DNA of 64,000 nt from an uncultured Oscillospiraceae bacterium (GTDB taxonomy: Bacteria; Bacillota; Clostridia; Oscillospirales; Acutalibacteraceae). The stretch is taken from contig CATXDC010000003.1 in assembly GCA_958366985.1 (NCBI GenBank), positions 62,001-126,000 of the forward strand, in the 5' to 3' direction. The position numbers and the translations under genes are program-made. Under the pieces are notes generated by a model. The model worked only from the letters and a program-made list of their open reading frames with translations, made no database searches and was not told the origin of the DNA. Of this stretch, positions 54,319 to 63,854 are shown in pieces. Within the stretch, counting starts at the first letter, position 1. Every line of letters starts with the position of its first letter.

Positions 54319-56016
54319 ATGAAAAAAGGTTTTGAAAAGTACATTCCCTTTACACCTGTTAAAATCGAAAACAGGCAATGGCCCTCAAAGGTTATAGACC
54401 ATGCTCCTGTATGGTGCAGTGTTGACCTTCGTGACGGAAACCAGGCACTTATCGATCCCATGAATCTTCAGGAAAAGCTTGAAATGTTCAAACTCCTTGT
54501 GGATATCGGCTTTAAAGAGATTGAAGTAGGTTTCCCCTCTGCATCAGAGACAGAGTATGAAATTCTCAGAACACTTATTGACGGCGGACATATTCCGGAC
54601 GATGTTACAATTCAGGTTCTTGTTCAGGCAAGAGAACATCTTATCCGCAAGACCTTTGATGCTATTGCAGGAGCTAAAAACGTAATAGTCCACTTCTATA
54701 ATTCAACCTCAACTCTTCAGAGAAAGGTTGTCTTTAAAAAGGATATGGACGGCATTATAGATATTGCCGTTAAAGGCGCAAAGCTTATTAAAGAGCTTAC
54801 AGACGAAATGAAAGCCAATGGCAGCGAAACCAATATCCGTTTTGAATATTCACCTGAGAGCTTTTCAGGAACTGAAATGGATAACGCTGTTCGTATCTGT
54901 GAAGCCGTTATGGAAGCTCTGGAAACAGACGCCGACAATAAGCTTATTCTGAACCTTCCTTCAACAGTTGAGGGCAGCACACCCAACGCATATGCTGATC
55001 AGATTGAATATTTCTGCACTCATCTTAAGAACAGAGAAAACGCTATAATCAGCCTTCATCCTCATAACGACAGAGGAACAGGCGTTGCTGCAGCAGAGCT
55101 TGGACTTCTTGCAGGAGCCGACAGAATTGAGGGAACTCTTTTCGGAAACGGTGAAAGAACAGGTAATGTTGATATAGTAACTCTTGCTCTTAATATGTAC
55201 ACACAGGCAGTTGACCCGAAGCTTGATTTCAGCAACATCAATAAAGTAAGAGAAGTTTACGAACGTACAACAAAGATGCAGGTAGGCTACCGTCAGCCCT
55301 ATGCCGGCAAGCTTGTATTTACCGCTTTCTCCGGCTCTCACCAGGATGCTATCAATAAGGGCGAAGAGTACATGAAGACCAGCGGCACAGAGTACTGGGA
55401 GGTTCCCTATCTTCCCATTGACCCAGCAGATGTGGGCAGAGAGTATGAGCCTATTATCCGCATAAACAGCCAGTCCGGTAAGGGAGGCGCAGCGTTCATT
55501 ATGAGCAATGTCTTTGGCTATCAGCTTCCCAAGGCAATGCATCCTGAGTTCGGCGCAGCTGTTAAAGCTGTATGCGATGCAGCAGGTACTGAAATCAGTC
55601 CTCAGAAGGTATTTGAGATTTTCAGCACACAGTATCTTGAAATAAACGGACCTTATCAGATTGTTTCCCATAAGCTTACAGAAGAAAATGCCGTTAATAA
55701 CACTTCACCAAAGGTTCGCTTTGAGGGCGCACTCAAGCATAACGGCGATGAGCCTGTAAATATTCAGGGCAGCGGTAACGGACCTATTGACGCATTCTTC
55801 AATGCACTTTCCCATGTGGGAATTTACGGTTATCGCTTTGTTGACTATTCTGAGCACGCAGTATCAGTCGGTTCTGATGCAAAGGCTGTTTCCTACATTC
55901 AGCTTAAAGCTCCCGACGGAAGCGATGTTTTCGGCGTAGGTATGTCACACAATATCAACTACGCTTCAATCAGAGGTGTTCTCTGCGCAATTAACCGCTA
56001 CGTTTCAAGACACTGA
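54319..56016 (+). CDS. leuA: 2-isopropylmalate synthase (type 2)
   Basis: 565 aa. First committed step of leucine synthesis: acetyl-CoA + 2-oxoisovalerate. HMGL-type TIM barrel with SVDLRDGNQAL, EVGFPSAS, LHPHNDRGTGVAAAELGLLAGADRIEGTLFGNGERTGN, and the C-terminal allosteric domain. The KYIPFTPV start and length match the actinobacterial-type LeuA subgroup. AAAGGAG precedes the ATG. It is under a leucine T-box and co-transcribed with leuB. Confidence 0.95.
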   Translation: MKKGFEKYIPFTPVKIENRQWPSKVIDHAPVWCSVDLRDGNQALIDPMNLQEKLEMFKLLVDIGFKEIEVGFPSASETEYEILRTLIDGGHIPDDVTIQVLVQAREHLIRKTFDAIAGAKNVIVHFYNSTSTLQRKVVFKKDMDGIIDIAVKGAKLIKELTDEMKANGSETNIRFEYSPESFSGTEMDNAVRICEAVMEALETDADNKLILNLPSTVEGSTPNAYADQIEYFCTHLKNRENAIISLHPHNDRGTGVAAAELGLLAGADRIEGTLFGNGERTGNVDIVTLALNMYTQAVDPKLDFSNINKVREVYERTTKMQVGYRQPYAGKLVFTAFSGSHQDAINKGEEYMKTSGTEYWEVPYLPIDPADVGREYEPIIRINSQSGKGGAAFIMSNVFGYQLPKAMHPEFGAAVKAVCDAAGTEISPQKVFEIFSTQYLEINGPYQIVSHKLTEENAVNNTSPKVRFEGALKHNGDEPVNIQGSGNGPIDAFFNALSHVGIYGYRFVDYSEHAVSVGSDAKAVSYIQLKAPDGSDVFGVGMSHNINYASIRGVLCAINRYVSRH

Positions 56017-56041
56017 TTATTACTGAAAGGATTTGAGTTAA

Positions 56042-57118
56042 ATGAGAGAATATAATGTTGTTGTCCTTAAGGGCGACGGAATCGGACCCGAAATTGTAGA
56101 CGAGGCTATAAAGGTACTTGATGCCGCAGGTGAAAAATACGGCTTTAAAATGAATTACGACTATCAGCTTATGGGAGGATGCGCTATTGACGCAACAGGC
56201 GAGCCTCTTCCGGCAGCGACAGTTGAAGCCTGCAAAAAGGCAGATTCAGTACTTTTAGGCGCAGTAGGCGGCTGGAAATGGGATAAACTTCCCGGAAACA
56301 AAAGACCCGAAGCCGGACTTCTCGGCATAAGAGGTGCACTGGGACTTTATGCAAACCTTCGTCCTGCACAGATTTTCGAGCCCCTTAAATCAGCTTCCCC
56401 TATTAAGGACAGCATCATAGGCGATAACCTTGATATCCTTGTTGTACGTGAGCTTACAGGCGGCATCTACTTCGGTGAGAGAGGAAGAAAAGAAGTAAAC
56501 GGTTCTCCTGCCGCATATGATACAGAGATGTATACAGTTCCCGAAATTGAGCGTATTGCAAGAGTTGCTTTCCAGATGGCTCAGAAGAGAAATAAAAAGC
56601 TTACAAGTGTCGATAAGGCAAATGTTCTCGAATCCTCAAGACTCTGGAGAGAGACAGTTATCAGAATTTCCGAAGAGTATCCCGATGTTGAGCTCAGCCA
56701 TATGTATGTTGACAACTGCGCAATGCAGCTTGTGAGAAATCCCGGTCAGTTTGATGTTATCGTAACTTCAAATATTTTCGGTGATATCCTTTCAGACGAA
56801 GCTTCAATGATAAGCGGTTCTATCGGTATGCTTGCCTCTGCAAGCCTTGCTGACGGAAAAATGGGACTCTATGAGCCTATCCACGGTTCAGCTCCCGACA
56901 TTGCAGGTCAGGGTATAGCAAATCCCCTTGCTACAATCCTTTCAGCCGCAATGATGCTCCGCTATTCCTTTGATGAGAGCGAAGCTGCCGACGCAATCGA
57001 AAAGGCAGTAAATGAGGCTCTTGGCAAAGCGAGAACACCTGATATTTATGAAGAGGGCTTTGAGAAAGTTTCTACTTCACAAATGGGCGATATTGTTAAG
57101 GCTATTGTACTTGGCTGA
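56042..57118 (+). CDS. leuB: 3-isopropylmalate dehydrogenase
   Basis: 358 aa. Decarboxylating dehydrogenase family: GDGIGPEI, LRPAQIFEPLKSASP, RELTGGIYFG, IVTSNIFGDILSDEASM, EPIHGSAPDIAGQGIANP. Oxidises 3-isopropylmalate to 2-oxoisocaproate. It follows leuA by 25 bp; leuCD (isomerase) is not in the window. Confidence 0.96.
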   Translation: MREYNVVVLKGDGIGPEIVDEAIKVLDAAGEKYGFKMNYDYQLMGGCAIDATGEPLPAATVEACKKADSVLLGAVGGWKWDKLPGNKRPEAGLLGIRGALGLYANLRPAQIFEPLKSASPIKDSIIGDNLDILVVRELTGGIYFGERGRKEVNGSPAAYDTEMYTVPEIERIARVAFQMAQKRNKKLTSVDKANVLESSRLWRETVIRISEEYPDVELSHMYVDNCAMQLVRNPGQFDVIVTSNIFGDILSDEASMISGSIGMLASASLADGKMGLYEPIHGSAPDIAGQGIANPLATILSAAMMLRYSFDESEAADAIEKAVNEALGKARTPDIYEEGFEKVSTSQMGDIVKAIVLG

Positions 57119-57138
57119 TAAAAGTGTATAATAAAATT

Positions 57139-57167
57139 AAAGCGGAGCCCCGAGCTCCGCTTTTTTA
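57139..57167 (+). terminator. Terminator of leuAB
   Basis: AAGCGGAGC / GCTCCGCTT stem followed by TTTTT. Confidence 0.85.
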
Positions 57168-57184
57168 TTAAAGGAAGTGAAAAT

Positions 57185-58531
57185 ATGGATAAACTTCGTA
57201 TTGCCGTAGTGCAGAAAAATACAAAACCCAATAATTCTCAGTACAGTCTCAAAGCAGGACTCGAATGCTTTGAACATGGTGCAAAAATGGGCGCAGATAT
57301 TGTGCTGTTTCCCGAAATGTGGTCAAACGGATATGCGCCTCCTTTTAAAGAGGCTTTCGATGAGCCCCTTAAAGAAGAATGTGAAAAAGAACGACAAGGC
57401 TGGCTTTCCGAAACATGGGAGCCTGAGGGGGAAGAGATAAAAGCGTTTTGCTGTAAAGCTAAAGAGCTTAACACAGGAGCTGTAATTACCTGTCTTTGTA
57501 CAGGGGAGAGTGGAAAGACCAACACTGCCTTTTTTATAGATAAGCAGGGAGAAATTATTCTCCGATATGATAAGGTTCACACCTGTGATTTTTCCCTTGA
57601 GGGACTTTTGGAAAGCGGAAAGGAATTCAAAACCGTAGATTTCTGCGGAGTTAAAATTGGAATAATGATTTGCTATGACCGTGAATTCCCCGAAAGCGCC
57701 AGGGTGATGATGTTGCAGGGAGCTGAGATAATTCTCGTGCCCAATGCCTGCGATATGAACCCTGCAAGGCTCTCACAGCTCCGTACACGCTCTTTTGAGA
57801 ATATGACGGGAATTATCATGGCTAATTATCCCGGCTCTAAATGGGGCTGCTCCTGCGCTTATACGCCTATGACCTTTGATGAAAAAGGCAATTATACCGA
57901 TAATGAAATAATGATGCTGGGTGAAGAGGAAACAATCGCCGTAGCTGAATTTGATATGACCGAAATAAGAAAATGGAGAGAAGGAGAAACCTGGGGCAAT
58001 GCTTACCGAAAGGTATATGCATACGGTGAAATTGTTAAAAACGAAGTGAAGCCGCCTTTTGTCAGGGAGAAAATCGGAAGAGCAGAAAAGGTAAAGGTAT
58101 CTTTCGGGAAAGTTCCGCCCACCGAAAAGGGATATAAATACTCAGTGATAATTTCAAAATCCGGTGAAAAATATGTTTTCTGCCGTCATAAAGACCGCAG
58201 CACATGGGAGTTCCCCGGCGGACATATAGAAAAGGGAGAACACCCAGACGAAGCCGCCCGAAGAGAGCTTTGGGAGGAAACAGGAGCAAAGGATTTTGAT
58301 CTTTATCAGATAAGCCCTTATTCTGTCACAATGGACGGGGAAGAAAATTTTGGTATGCTCTATTTTGCGGACATTTTCACTTTTGGAGAGCTGCCGGCAC
58401 TGGAAATAGAAGAGGTAAAGCTTTTTGATGATCTGCCTGAAAACTGGACATATCCTCTTATTCAGCCGAAGCTATTAAAAGAGGCTCAGCGGGTTATGGA
58501 GATAATAAACAGAGATAACAGTGAAGAGTAA
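57185..58531 (+). CDS. Carbon-nitrogen hydrolase fused to a Nudix hydrolase
   Basis: 448 aa with two enzyme domains. Residues 1-280: nitrilase superfamily with E44 (LFPEMW), K130 (RYDKVH) and C163 (MICYDREFPESAR), a complete catalytic triad. Residues about 310-445: Nudix domain, box at about 346-368 (GHIEKGEHPDEAARRELWEETG), also complete. The first part hydrolyses an amide or nitrile (N-carbamoyl or omega-amide type); the second a nucleoside diphosphate-X compound. Joint substrate not known. AAGGAAG precedes the ATG; two small genes follow within 40 bp gaps. Confidence 0.88.
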   Translation: MDKLRIAVVQKNTKPNNSQYSLKAGLECFEHGAKMGADIVLFPEMWSNGYAPPFKEAFDEPLKEECEKERQGWLSETWEPEGEEIKAFCCKAKELNTGAVITCLCTGESGKTNTAFFIDKQGEIILRYDKVHTCDFSLEGLLESGKEFKTVDFCGVKIGIMICYDREFPESARVMMLQGAEIILVPNACDMNPARLSQLRTRSFENMTGIIMANYPGSKWGCSCAYTPMTFDEKGNYTDNEIMMLGEEETIAVAEFDMTEIRKWREGETWGNAYRKVYAYGEIVKNEVKPPFVREKIGRAEKVKVSFGKVPPTEKGYKYSVIISKSGEKYVFCRHKDRSTWEFPGGHIEKGEHPDEAARRELWEETGAKDFDLYQISPYSVTMDGEENFGMLYFADIFTFGELPALEIEEVKLFDDLPENWTYPLIQPKLLKEAQRVMEIINRDNSEE

Positions 58532-58567
58532 ATATTAAAACCGAATCATAAATAAGGAGGCGTATTT

Positions 58568-59002
58568 ATGAAATCAATCTGCGGACTTGACTGCTGTAAT
58601 AAGTGTGAAAGAAAAGCTCAGTGCGGCGGATGCATTGAGACAGACGGCAGACCTTTCGGCGGAAAGTGTGTTGCTGCCCAGTGTATTAAAAAAGACGGAA
58701 TGGAAGCTTTTAAAGAGCTTAAAAGAAAAGTAGTAGATGAATTTAATTCTCTTAAAATAAGTGGCTTGGAGGTTAGTGATCTTAATTTGCTCAACGGATT
58801 TTTTGTAAATCTCGAATATGAACTGCCCAGCGGACAGAAAGTAAAGCTTCTTAAAGATAACGATATATATTTAGGCAATCAGATAGAGATACCGGGAAGT
58901 GACAGATGCTACGGTATAGTGGCAGATGACAAATATCTTCTTGTGTGCCAATACGGATGTATGGGCGCCGACCCGGAGATTGTGGCATATGTAAGGAGAT
59001 AA
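58568..59002 (+). CDS. DUF3795 family cysteine-rich protein
   Basis: 144 aa. The N-terminal CGLDCCNKCERKAQCGGC cluster and later CVAAQCIKK and CQYGCMG fit DUF3795 proteins, which probably bind zinc or an iron-sulfur cluster. AAGGAGG precedes the ATG. It stands between the nitrilase-Nudix and monooxygenase genes in an apparent operon. Confidence 0.75.
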   Translation: MKSICGLDCCNKCERKAQCGGCIETDGRPFGGKCVAAQCIKKDGMEAFKELKRKVVDEFNSLKISGLEVSDLNLLNGFFVNLEYELPSGQKVKLLKDNDIYLGNQIEIPGSDRCYGIVADDKYLLVCQYGCMGADPEIVAYVRR

Positions 59003-59027
59003 AGATTAGATTAAGGGGAGAATTAAT

Positions 59028-59360
59028 ATGTCAATTACAGTAAATATTTATTATAGCGGTGAAGGAGATAACGCCAGAAAATTCGCTGAGGAAATGGTTT
59101 CAAAGGGAGTAGTAAGAAGAATTCGGGAGGAGAAAGGTAATCTTAAATACGAGTACTTTTTTCCCATGGATGATGTAAAAACTGTTCTGCTCATTGACAG
59201 CTGGGAAAATCAGGCCGCCATTGATGCACATCATGCTTCTGAAATGATGAAAGATATTACAGTGCTCAGAGAAAAATACGACCTTAAAATGAAAGTGGAG
59301 CGTTATGTTTCTGATGACGGCGGAATCCCGGAAGAAGACAAAAAGTACATAAAAGAATAA
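59028..59360 (+). CDS. Antibiotic biosynthesis monooxygenase (ABM) domain protein
   Basis: 110 aa, a dimeric alpha-beta barrel type: YEYFFPMDDVKTVLLIDSWENQAAIDAHHASEMM is the ABM signature. Relatives include quinol monooxygenases such as YgiN. AAGGGGAG precedes the ATG. Last gene of the 57185-59360 operon. Confidence 0.85.
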   Translation: MSITVNIYYSGEGDNARKFAEEMVSKGVVRRIREEKGNLKYEYFFPMDDVKTVLLIDSWENQAAIDAHHASEMMKDITVLREKYDLKMKVERYVSDDGGIPEEDKKYIKE

Positions 59361-59363
59361 AAA

Positions 59364-59396
59364 AATCCCCTCCTGCTATTAATGCAGGAGGGGATT
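59364..59396 (-). terminator. Terminator of the minus-strand lipoprotein gene
   Basis: AATCCCCTCCTGC/GCAGGAGGGGATT stem; on the minus strand TTTTTT follows. The plus strand has no T run. Confidence 0.8.
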
Positions 59397-59443
59397 AAGG
59401 TTTAACGGAGAGTGCATTTGTTTTGAATATATACTGCTTATCA

Positions 59444-60718
59444 TTAGGTTTTCATTGAATTTTTTATGCTTGTGTTGTCAAGATAGTAGTATTTGTAATC
59501 AAATTTACTGAAGTCTTTATCGAAGCAAAACAGCAGATTACCTTCTTCGTCAGTTGAGATATAGTTTAGGCAGCGGTATTTATCGTCAAATTTTATTTCA
59601 GCTTTTGCCGTATTGCCGCTTGCAGTGTCAAAAACATATAGTATTCTGTTATCTTTTTTTGTGAGAGGACTGTAATCAGAATAGTAATAAAAATACGGCA
59701 CACTTTCGGATGCATAGAAATTTTCCGCTCCCAAGGCAAATTTATAACCTTCGTTGGGATTTATGATGCAGGTGATTTTATCATCGTCAAGTCTGTAAAG
59801 GGAGGCTTTCAATTGACAGTCAGTTACTCCAAAATAATTGCCGCTTACCTGAAGACGAAGAGGAATAGTATCCTCTAAGGCTTCCGCCAGAGCGGGAGCA
59901 TTTATTTTTTTCAGTAGGTTGCCTTCAGTGTCAAAAACATAAAAATAACATTCATATTGGTAGTTGTGCTTTTCCCTGCCTATGCCGTATATTTTATTAT
60001 CCATTGCACAAATAGTTTCTAAAACTATGCCGCTGCTGTCTGGCTGATCTTCAAGATTACTGTATTTAAGGGTGAACAGTGGTCGCAGTTTCTCTTCCTG
60101 AACATTATATGCCTCTATTACAGTCGAATTGCTTTTCTCATCCATTATGCTGTAATTGGTGACAAATTCATTTTCGTTTAATTTATCAAGACGCAAAAGC
60201 TGATTGGAATACTTTTTCTCCGCTATGGCTTTCAGAGCTCTGTTTTTGCCGTCAGCCATAACCAGTTTATTTACCTCGTTTCCGCTGTCATCTGTAGTAT
60301 TATACCAGAAGTACAAACAATCGTTTACAATTACATTTGCTCCCGAACTTGCTATTTCATTATATGTTTTACCGCTTTCATATAATGAATCTGCTTCAAT
60401 GTCATATATAGCGTGAGAAACCGCGGGGCTGCGGTTGTCTCCCATACCGGAGCTGAAAGAGATGAAGAAAGAATCTTTGTTAAAATCTACAACGCCTATA
60501 TTGTATTCAGTCGTATAGTCAAAAACTTTGTTTAAGATTGGTTTTGCTCGGGTTTTTAAATCGGTTATCTCAAAAGAATACTGTGTATTGTTTTGCTGTG
60601 AATCTGTTTGAGAAGAAATGCCCAATTCGCTGTTTTCATTACCGGAACAGGAACAAAGGATAAATGAAAATAAAATTATGCAAAGAATGAACAGGAAAGT
60701 GATTTTAACATAACGCAT
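59444..60718 (-). CDS. Predicted lipoprotein, beta-propeller-like
   Basis: 424 aa. Type II signal peptide with LCSC at about residue 23. The mature part alternates short strands with aromatic and acidic residues (e.g. DCLYFWYNTTDDSGNEVNKLVM, YFYVFDTEGNLLKKI), like a six- or seven-bladed propeller. AAGGAGG precedes the ATG. No catalytic motif or named family recognised; monocistronic. Confidence 0.7.
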   Translation of the reverse strand: MRYVKITFLFILCIILFSFILCSCSGNENSELGISSQTDSQQNNTQYSFEITDLKTRAKPILNKVFDYTTEYNIGVVDFNKDSFFISFSSGMGDNRSPAVSHAIYDIEADSLYESGKTYNEIASSGANVIVNDCLYFWYNTTDDSGNEVNKLVMADGKNRALKAIAEKKYSNQLLRLDKLNENEFVTNYSIMDEKSNSTVIEAYNVQEEKLRPLFTLKYSNLEDQPDSSGIVLETICAMDNKIYGIGREKHNYQYECYFYVFDTEGNLLKKINAPALAEALEDTIPLRLQVSGNYFGVTDCQLKASLYRLDDDKITCIINPNEGYKFALGAENFYASESVPYFYYYSDYSPLTKKDNRILYVFDTASGNTAKAEIKFDDKYRCLNYISTDEEGNLLFCFDKDFSKFDYKYYYLDNTSIKNSMKT

Positions 60719-60924
60719 AATAAATCCTCCTTGTTTTTAAACATATGTTAAATAATATTTATCATTTAATATAGTTGTTGTCTGTTCCAAGCAGTATATA
60801 GGTTGATGTTTTATGATAAAATTTAATTGTTGAAAATTATTTAATGTCAAAAGCATAATAATATATAAAATTCATACTGTCAAACTTCTGAAAATGTAAA
60901 TATTGCCGAAACGCAAATTGAAAT

Positions 60925-60954
60925 AAAAAAGCAGAGCTTTTTTGCTCTGCTTTT
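60925..60954 (-). terminator. Terminator of the malic enzyme gene
   Basis: AAAAGCAGAGC with complement on the minus strand, followed by TTTTTTATTT; 40 bp past the stop. Confidence 0.85.
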
Positions 60955-60993
60955 CAGAAATATATATGGTTTTAACTGTTTAAAGAATAATTT

Positions 60994-62166
60994 TTATATT
61001 CTTGCAACGCCTGTTCTTCTTGCAGCTTCTGCAACTGCGGCTGCAACGGTTCTGCCGACTCTTTCATCAAATGCCTTGGGGATAATATAATCAGCTGAAA
61101 GCTCGCTGTCGGAAACAAGGGAAGCAATTGCTTTTGCTGCGGCAATCTTCATTTCCTCGTTGATGTCACTTGCTCTTACGTCAAGAGCGCCTCTGAAAAT
61201 GCCGGGGAAAGCAAGCACGTTGTTAATCTGGTTGGGGAAGTCACTGCGTCCTGTGCAGACAACCTTCGCTCCGGCTTTGCGTGCAAGGTCGGGCATGATT
61301 TCCGGTACAGGGTTTGACATTGCCATTACTATTGCGTCGTCGTTCATGGAAGCTACCATTTCCTCAGTGACGATGCCGGGAGCTGAAACGCCGATGAAAA
61401 GGTCAGTTCCCTTCATAGCATCTGCAAGAGAGCCTGTTCTTCCCTCTTTATTTGTGAAAGCGGCGATTTCCTTTTTTGCAGGGGGGAGGCTTTCATCGTC
61501 AGCGCAGATAATGCCCTTTCTGTCACACATGAAAATATCTTTCATGCCCATATTTGTAAGGAGCTTTGCAATGGCAACTCCGGCTGCTCCTGCTCCGCTG
61601 AATGCTGCTGTGCAGTCCTCAATCTTTTTGCCTGTAAGCTTGAGAGCATTTATAAGTCCTGCGGCGCATACAACTGCTGTGCCGTGCTGGTCATCGTGGA
61701 AAATCGGAATATCAGTCTTTTCCTTGAGTTTTCTCTCGATTTCAAAGCATCTGGGAGCGGAGATGTCCTCAAGATTAATTCCGCCGAAAGAGCCTGAAAT
61801 AAGGGCGATTGTGTTTACGATTTCGTCAACATCTTTTGACTTTACGCAAAGAGGGAAAGCGTCAACTCCGCCGAATTCCTTGAAAAGTACGCATTTGCCT
61901 TCCATAACGGGCATGCCGGCTTCTGGACCGATATCGCCAAGGCCTAAAACTGCTGTACCGTCGGTTACAACTGCAACCATGTTCCAGCGTCTTGTAAGCT
62001 CATAAGATTTATTGATATCCTTCTGAATTTCAAGGCAGGGCTGTGCAACACCGGGAGTGTATGCCAGTGAAAGCTCTTCTTTGTTATTTACAGTAGCACG
62101 GGCTTTGATCTCAAGCTTTCCCTGCCACTGGTAGTGAAGCTTTAACGATTCTTTTGCGTAATCCAT
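60994..62166 (-). CDS. NAD(P)-dependent malic enzyme
   Basis: 390 aa from ATG 62166 (MDYAKES), with GGAGG upstream. Short bacterial malic enzyme: LSLAYTPGVAQPC, VTDGTAVLGLGDIGPEAGMPVMEGK, FHDDQHGTAVV, GAGAAGVAIAKLL, NQINNVLAFPGIFRGALD. Decarboxylates malate to pyruvate. No phosphotransacetylase fusion. Confidence 0.95.
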   Translation of the reverse strand: MDYAKESLKLHYQWQGKLEIKARATVNNKEELSLAYTPGVAQPCLEIQKDINKSYELTRRWNMVAVVTDGTAVLGLGDIGPEAGMPVMEGKCVLFKEFGGVDAFPLCVKSKDVDEIVNTIALISGSFGGINLEDISAPRCFEIERKLKEKTDIPIFHDDQHGTAVVCAAGLINALKLTGKKIEDCTAAFSGAGAAGVAIAKLLTNMGMKDIFMCDRKGIICADDESLPPAKKEIAAFTNKEGRTGSLADAMKGTDLFIGVSAPGIVTEEMVASMNDDAIVMAMSNPVPEIMPDLARKAGAKVVCTGRSDFPNQINNVLAFPGIFRGALDVRASDINEEMKIAAAKAIASLVSDSELSADYIIPKAFDERVGRTVAAAVAEAARRTGVARI

Positions 62167-62212
62167 TAAAAACAACCTCCAAAATTATGCTATAAAATTT
62201 ATCTTTACCTGC

Positions 62213-62253
62213 AATAACCGCAGTTATCGTCAAAAAGACAACTGCGGTTATGT
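62213..62253. other. Intergenic hairpin between glpK and malic enzyme
   Basis: ATAACCGCAGTT/AACTGCGGTTAT perfect 12-bp stem, large loop. The T run is only on the plus strand, opposite to both genes, so it is not a clear terminator. It may be a 5' leader structure of the malic enzyme gene. Confidence 0.45.
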
Positions 62254-62348
62254 TTTTGTCGGAAAGAAAACAATTACTATAAATTTTACAGCAAAAGCCG
62301 TTAAATTTCAATATGGGAGCTGTTTTATTTTCCTACGCTGTTAACTTT

Positions 62349-63854
62349 TTATTCTTCGGCCCAGCCCTTTGATCTCTCAACAGCACGAAGCCAGTTGTGG
62401 TACAGATGATCTCTGACGGATTTTTCCATATCGGGAGAGAAGATTTTGTCAACTTCACGGATCTTTTCAATTTCCTCTGTGCTCTCCCAGAATCCTACTG
62501 CAAGACCTGCAAGATATGCGGCGCCGAGAGCAGTGGTTTCAACGGTCTTGGGTCTGTTGACCTCAGCCTGAATAAAGTTTGCCTGAATCTGCATCATGAT
62601 GTTGCTGACGCTTGCACCGCCGTCAACACGAAGGTCGGTAATTGGTATTCCTGAATCCTTCTGCATAGCTTCGAGCAAATCGGTCATCTGGAAAGCTATG
62701 CTTTCCAGAACTGCTCTTGCGATATGAGCGTTATTTACTCCTCGTGTAAGACCGACTATTGTACCTCTTGCATACATATCCCAGTAAGGAGCTCCGAGAC
62801 CTGTAAATGCCGGTACAAAGTATGCGCCGTTAGTGTCCGGAACGCTCTCTGCAAGTTCGTCGCAGCGGTGAGCTGTATCGATAAGATGAAGCTCATCACG
62901 AAGCCACTTTATAACAGAACCTGCATTGAATGCGCTTCCTTCGAGAGCGTATTCTACTTTATCTCCAATTCCCCATGCAACGCCGGAAAGAAGATTATTC
63001 TTTGAATGAACTCTTGTTTTGCCTGTGTTCATGAGCAGGAAGCAGCCTGTGCCGTATGTATTCTTTGCCTGACCTGCTTTAAAGCAGCCCTGACCGAAAA
63101 GTGCTGCCGGCTGGTCACCGATTGCACCGCATATCGGCACGCCTTCAATAGCTTCAAGACCTACAACGCCTTTTTTGACATATCCATAAATTTTGCTTGA
63201 CGGAACAACTTCAGGAAGTATTCCCATGGGAATTGTGAGCTTTTTGCAAAGCTCTTCATCCCAGCAGAGTTTGTCAACATCAAAGAGCATGGTGCGTGAT
63301 GCGTTTGAATAGTCGGTTACATGAACTGTTCCGCCCGTAAGGTTCCAGATAAGCCATGTCTCAACTGTTCCGAACATAAGCTGGCCTGCTTCTGCAAGAG
63401 CTCTTGCACCGGGGACATTATCGAGAATCCATTTGATTTTTGTTCCGGAGAAATAAGCGTCAATTAAAAGACCGGTCTTTTCTTTAATATAATCTCCGAG
63501 ACCTTCTTTTTTCAGTTCTTCGCACATCTGAGCTGTACGGCGGCACTGCCATACAATTGCGTTATAAACCGGTTTTCCTGTTGCACGATCCCAGATGATT
63601 GTAGTTTCACGCTGATTTGTTATACCGATTGCGGCGATGTCCTTTGCTTCAAATTTGCCTGTGATCATAACTGATGCCACAGCTTGAAGCTGAGTGTAAA
63701 GGATCTCCATAGGATCATGCTCAACCCAGCCTCTCTGGGGATAGATCTGCTTAAATTCGTTCTGGCTTTTTGCAACAATATTGCCCTGTTTGTCAAATAC
63801 TATTGCACGGGAGCTTGTTGTACCCTGATCAAGGGCGAGAACATACTTTGCCAC
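62349..63854 (-). CDS. glpK: Glycerol kinase
   Basis: 501 aa from GTG 63854 (M-A-K-Y); GTGs at 63863 and 63860 lie too close to the GGAG site. FGGY kinase: ALDQGTTSSRAI, GYVKKGVVGLEAIEGVPICGAIGDQPAALFGQ, NTYGTGCFLLMNTG, RVDGGASVSN. Phosphorylates glycerol to glycerol 3-phosphate. No glpF or glpD nearby. The 140 bp beyond it to the window end contain no gene. Confidence 0.96.
   Translation of the reverse strand: MAKYVLALDQGTTSSRAIVFDKQGNIVAKSQNEFKQIYPQRGWVEHDPMEILYTQLQAVASVMITGKFEAKDIAAIGITNQRETTIIWDRATGKPVYNAIVWQCRRTAQMCEELKKEGLGDYIKEKTGLLIDAYFSGTKIKWILDNVPGARALAEAGQLMFGTVETWLIWNLTGGTVHVTDYSNASRTMLFDVDKLCWDEELCKKLTIPMGILPEVVPSSKIYGYVKKGVVGLEAIEGVPICGAIGDQPAALFGQGCFKAGQAKNTYGTGCFLLMNTGKTRVHSKNNLLSGVAWGIGDKVEYALEGSAFNAGSVIKWLRDELHLIDTAHRCDELAESVPDTNGAYFVPAFTGLGAPYWDMYARGTIVGLTRGVNNAHIARAVLESIAFQMTDLLEAMQKDSGIPITDLRVDGGASVSNIMMQIQANFIQAEVNRPKTVETTALGAAYLAGLAVGFWESTEEIEKIREVDKIFSPDMEKSVRDHLYHNWLRAVERSKGWAEE

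Noticed and set aside
61160..62005. 281-codon plus-strand frame opposite malic enzyme
   Set aside because: Malic enzyme on the minus strand has all family motifs; the opposite frame is a codon-bias shadow.
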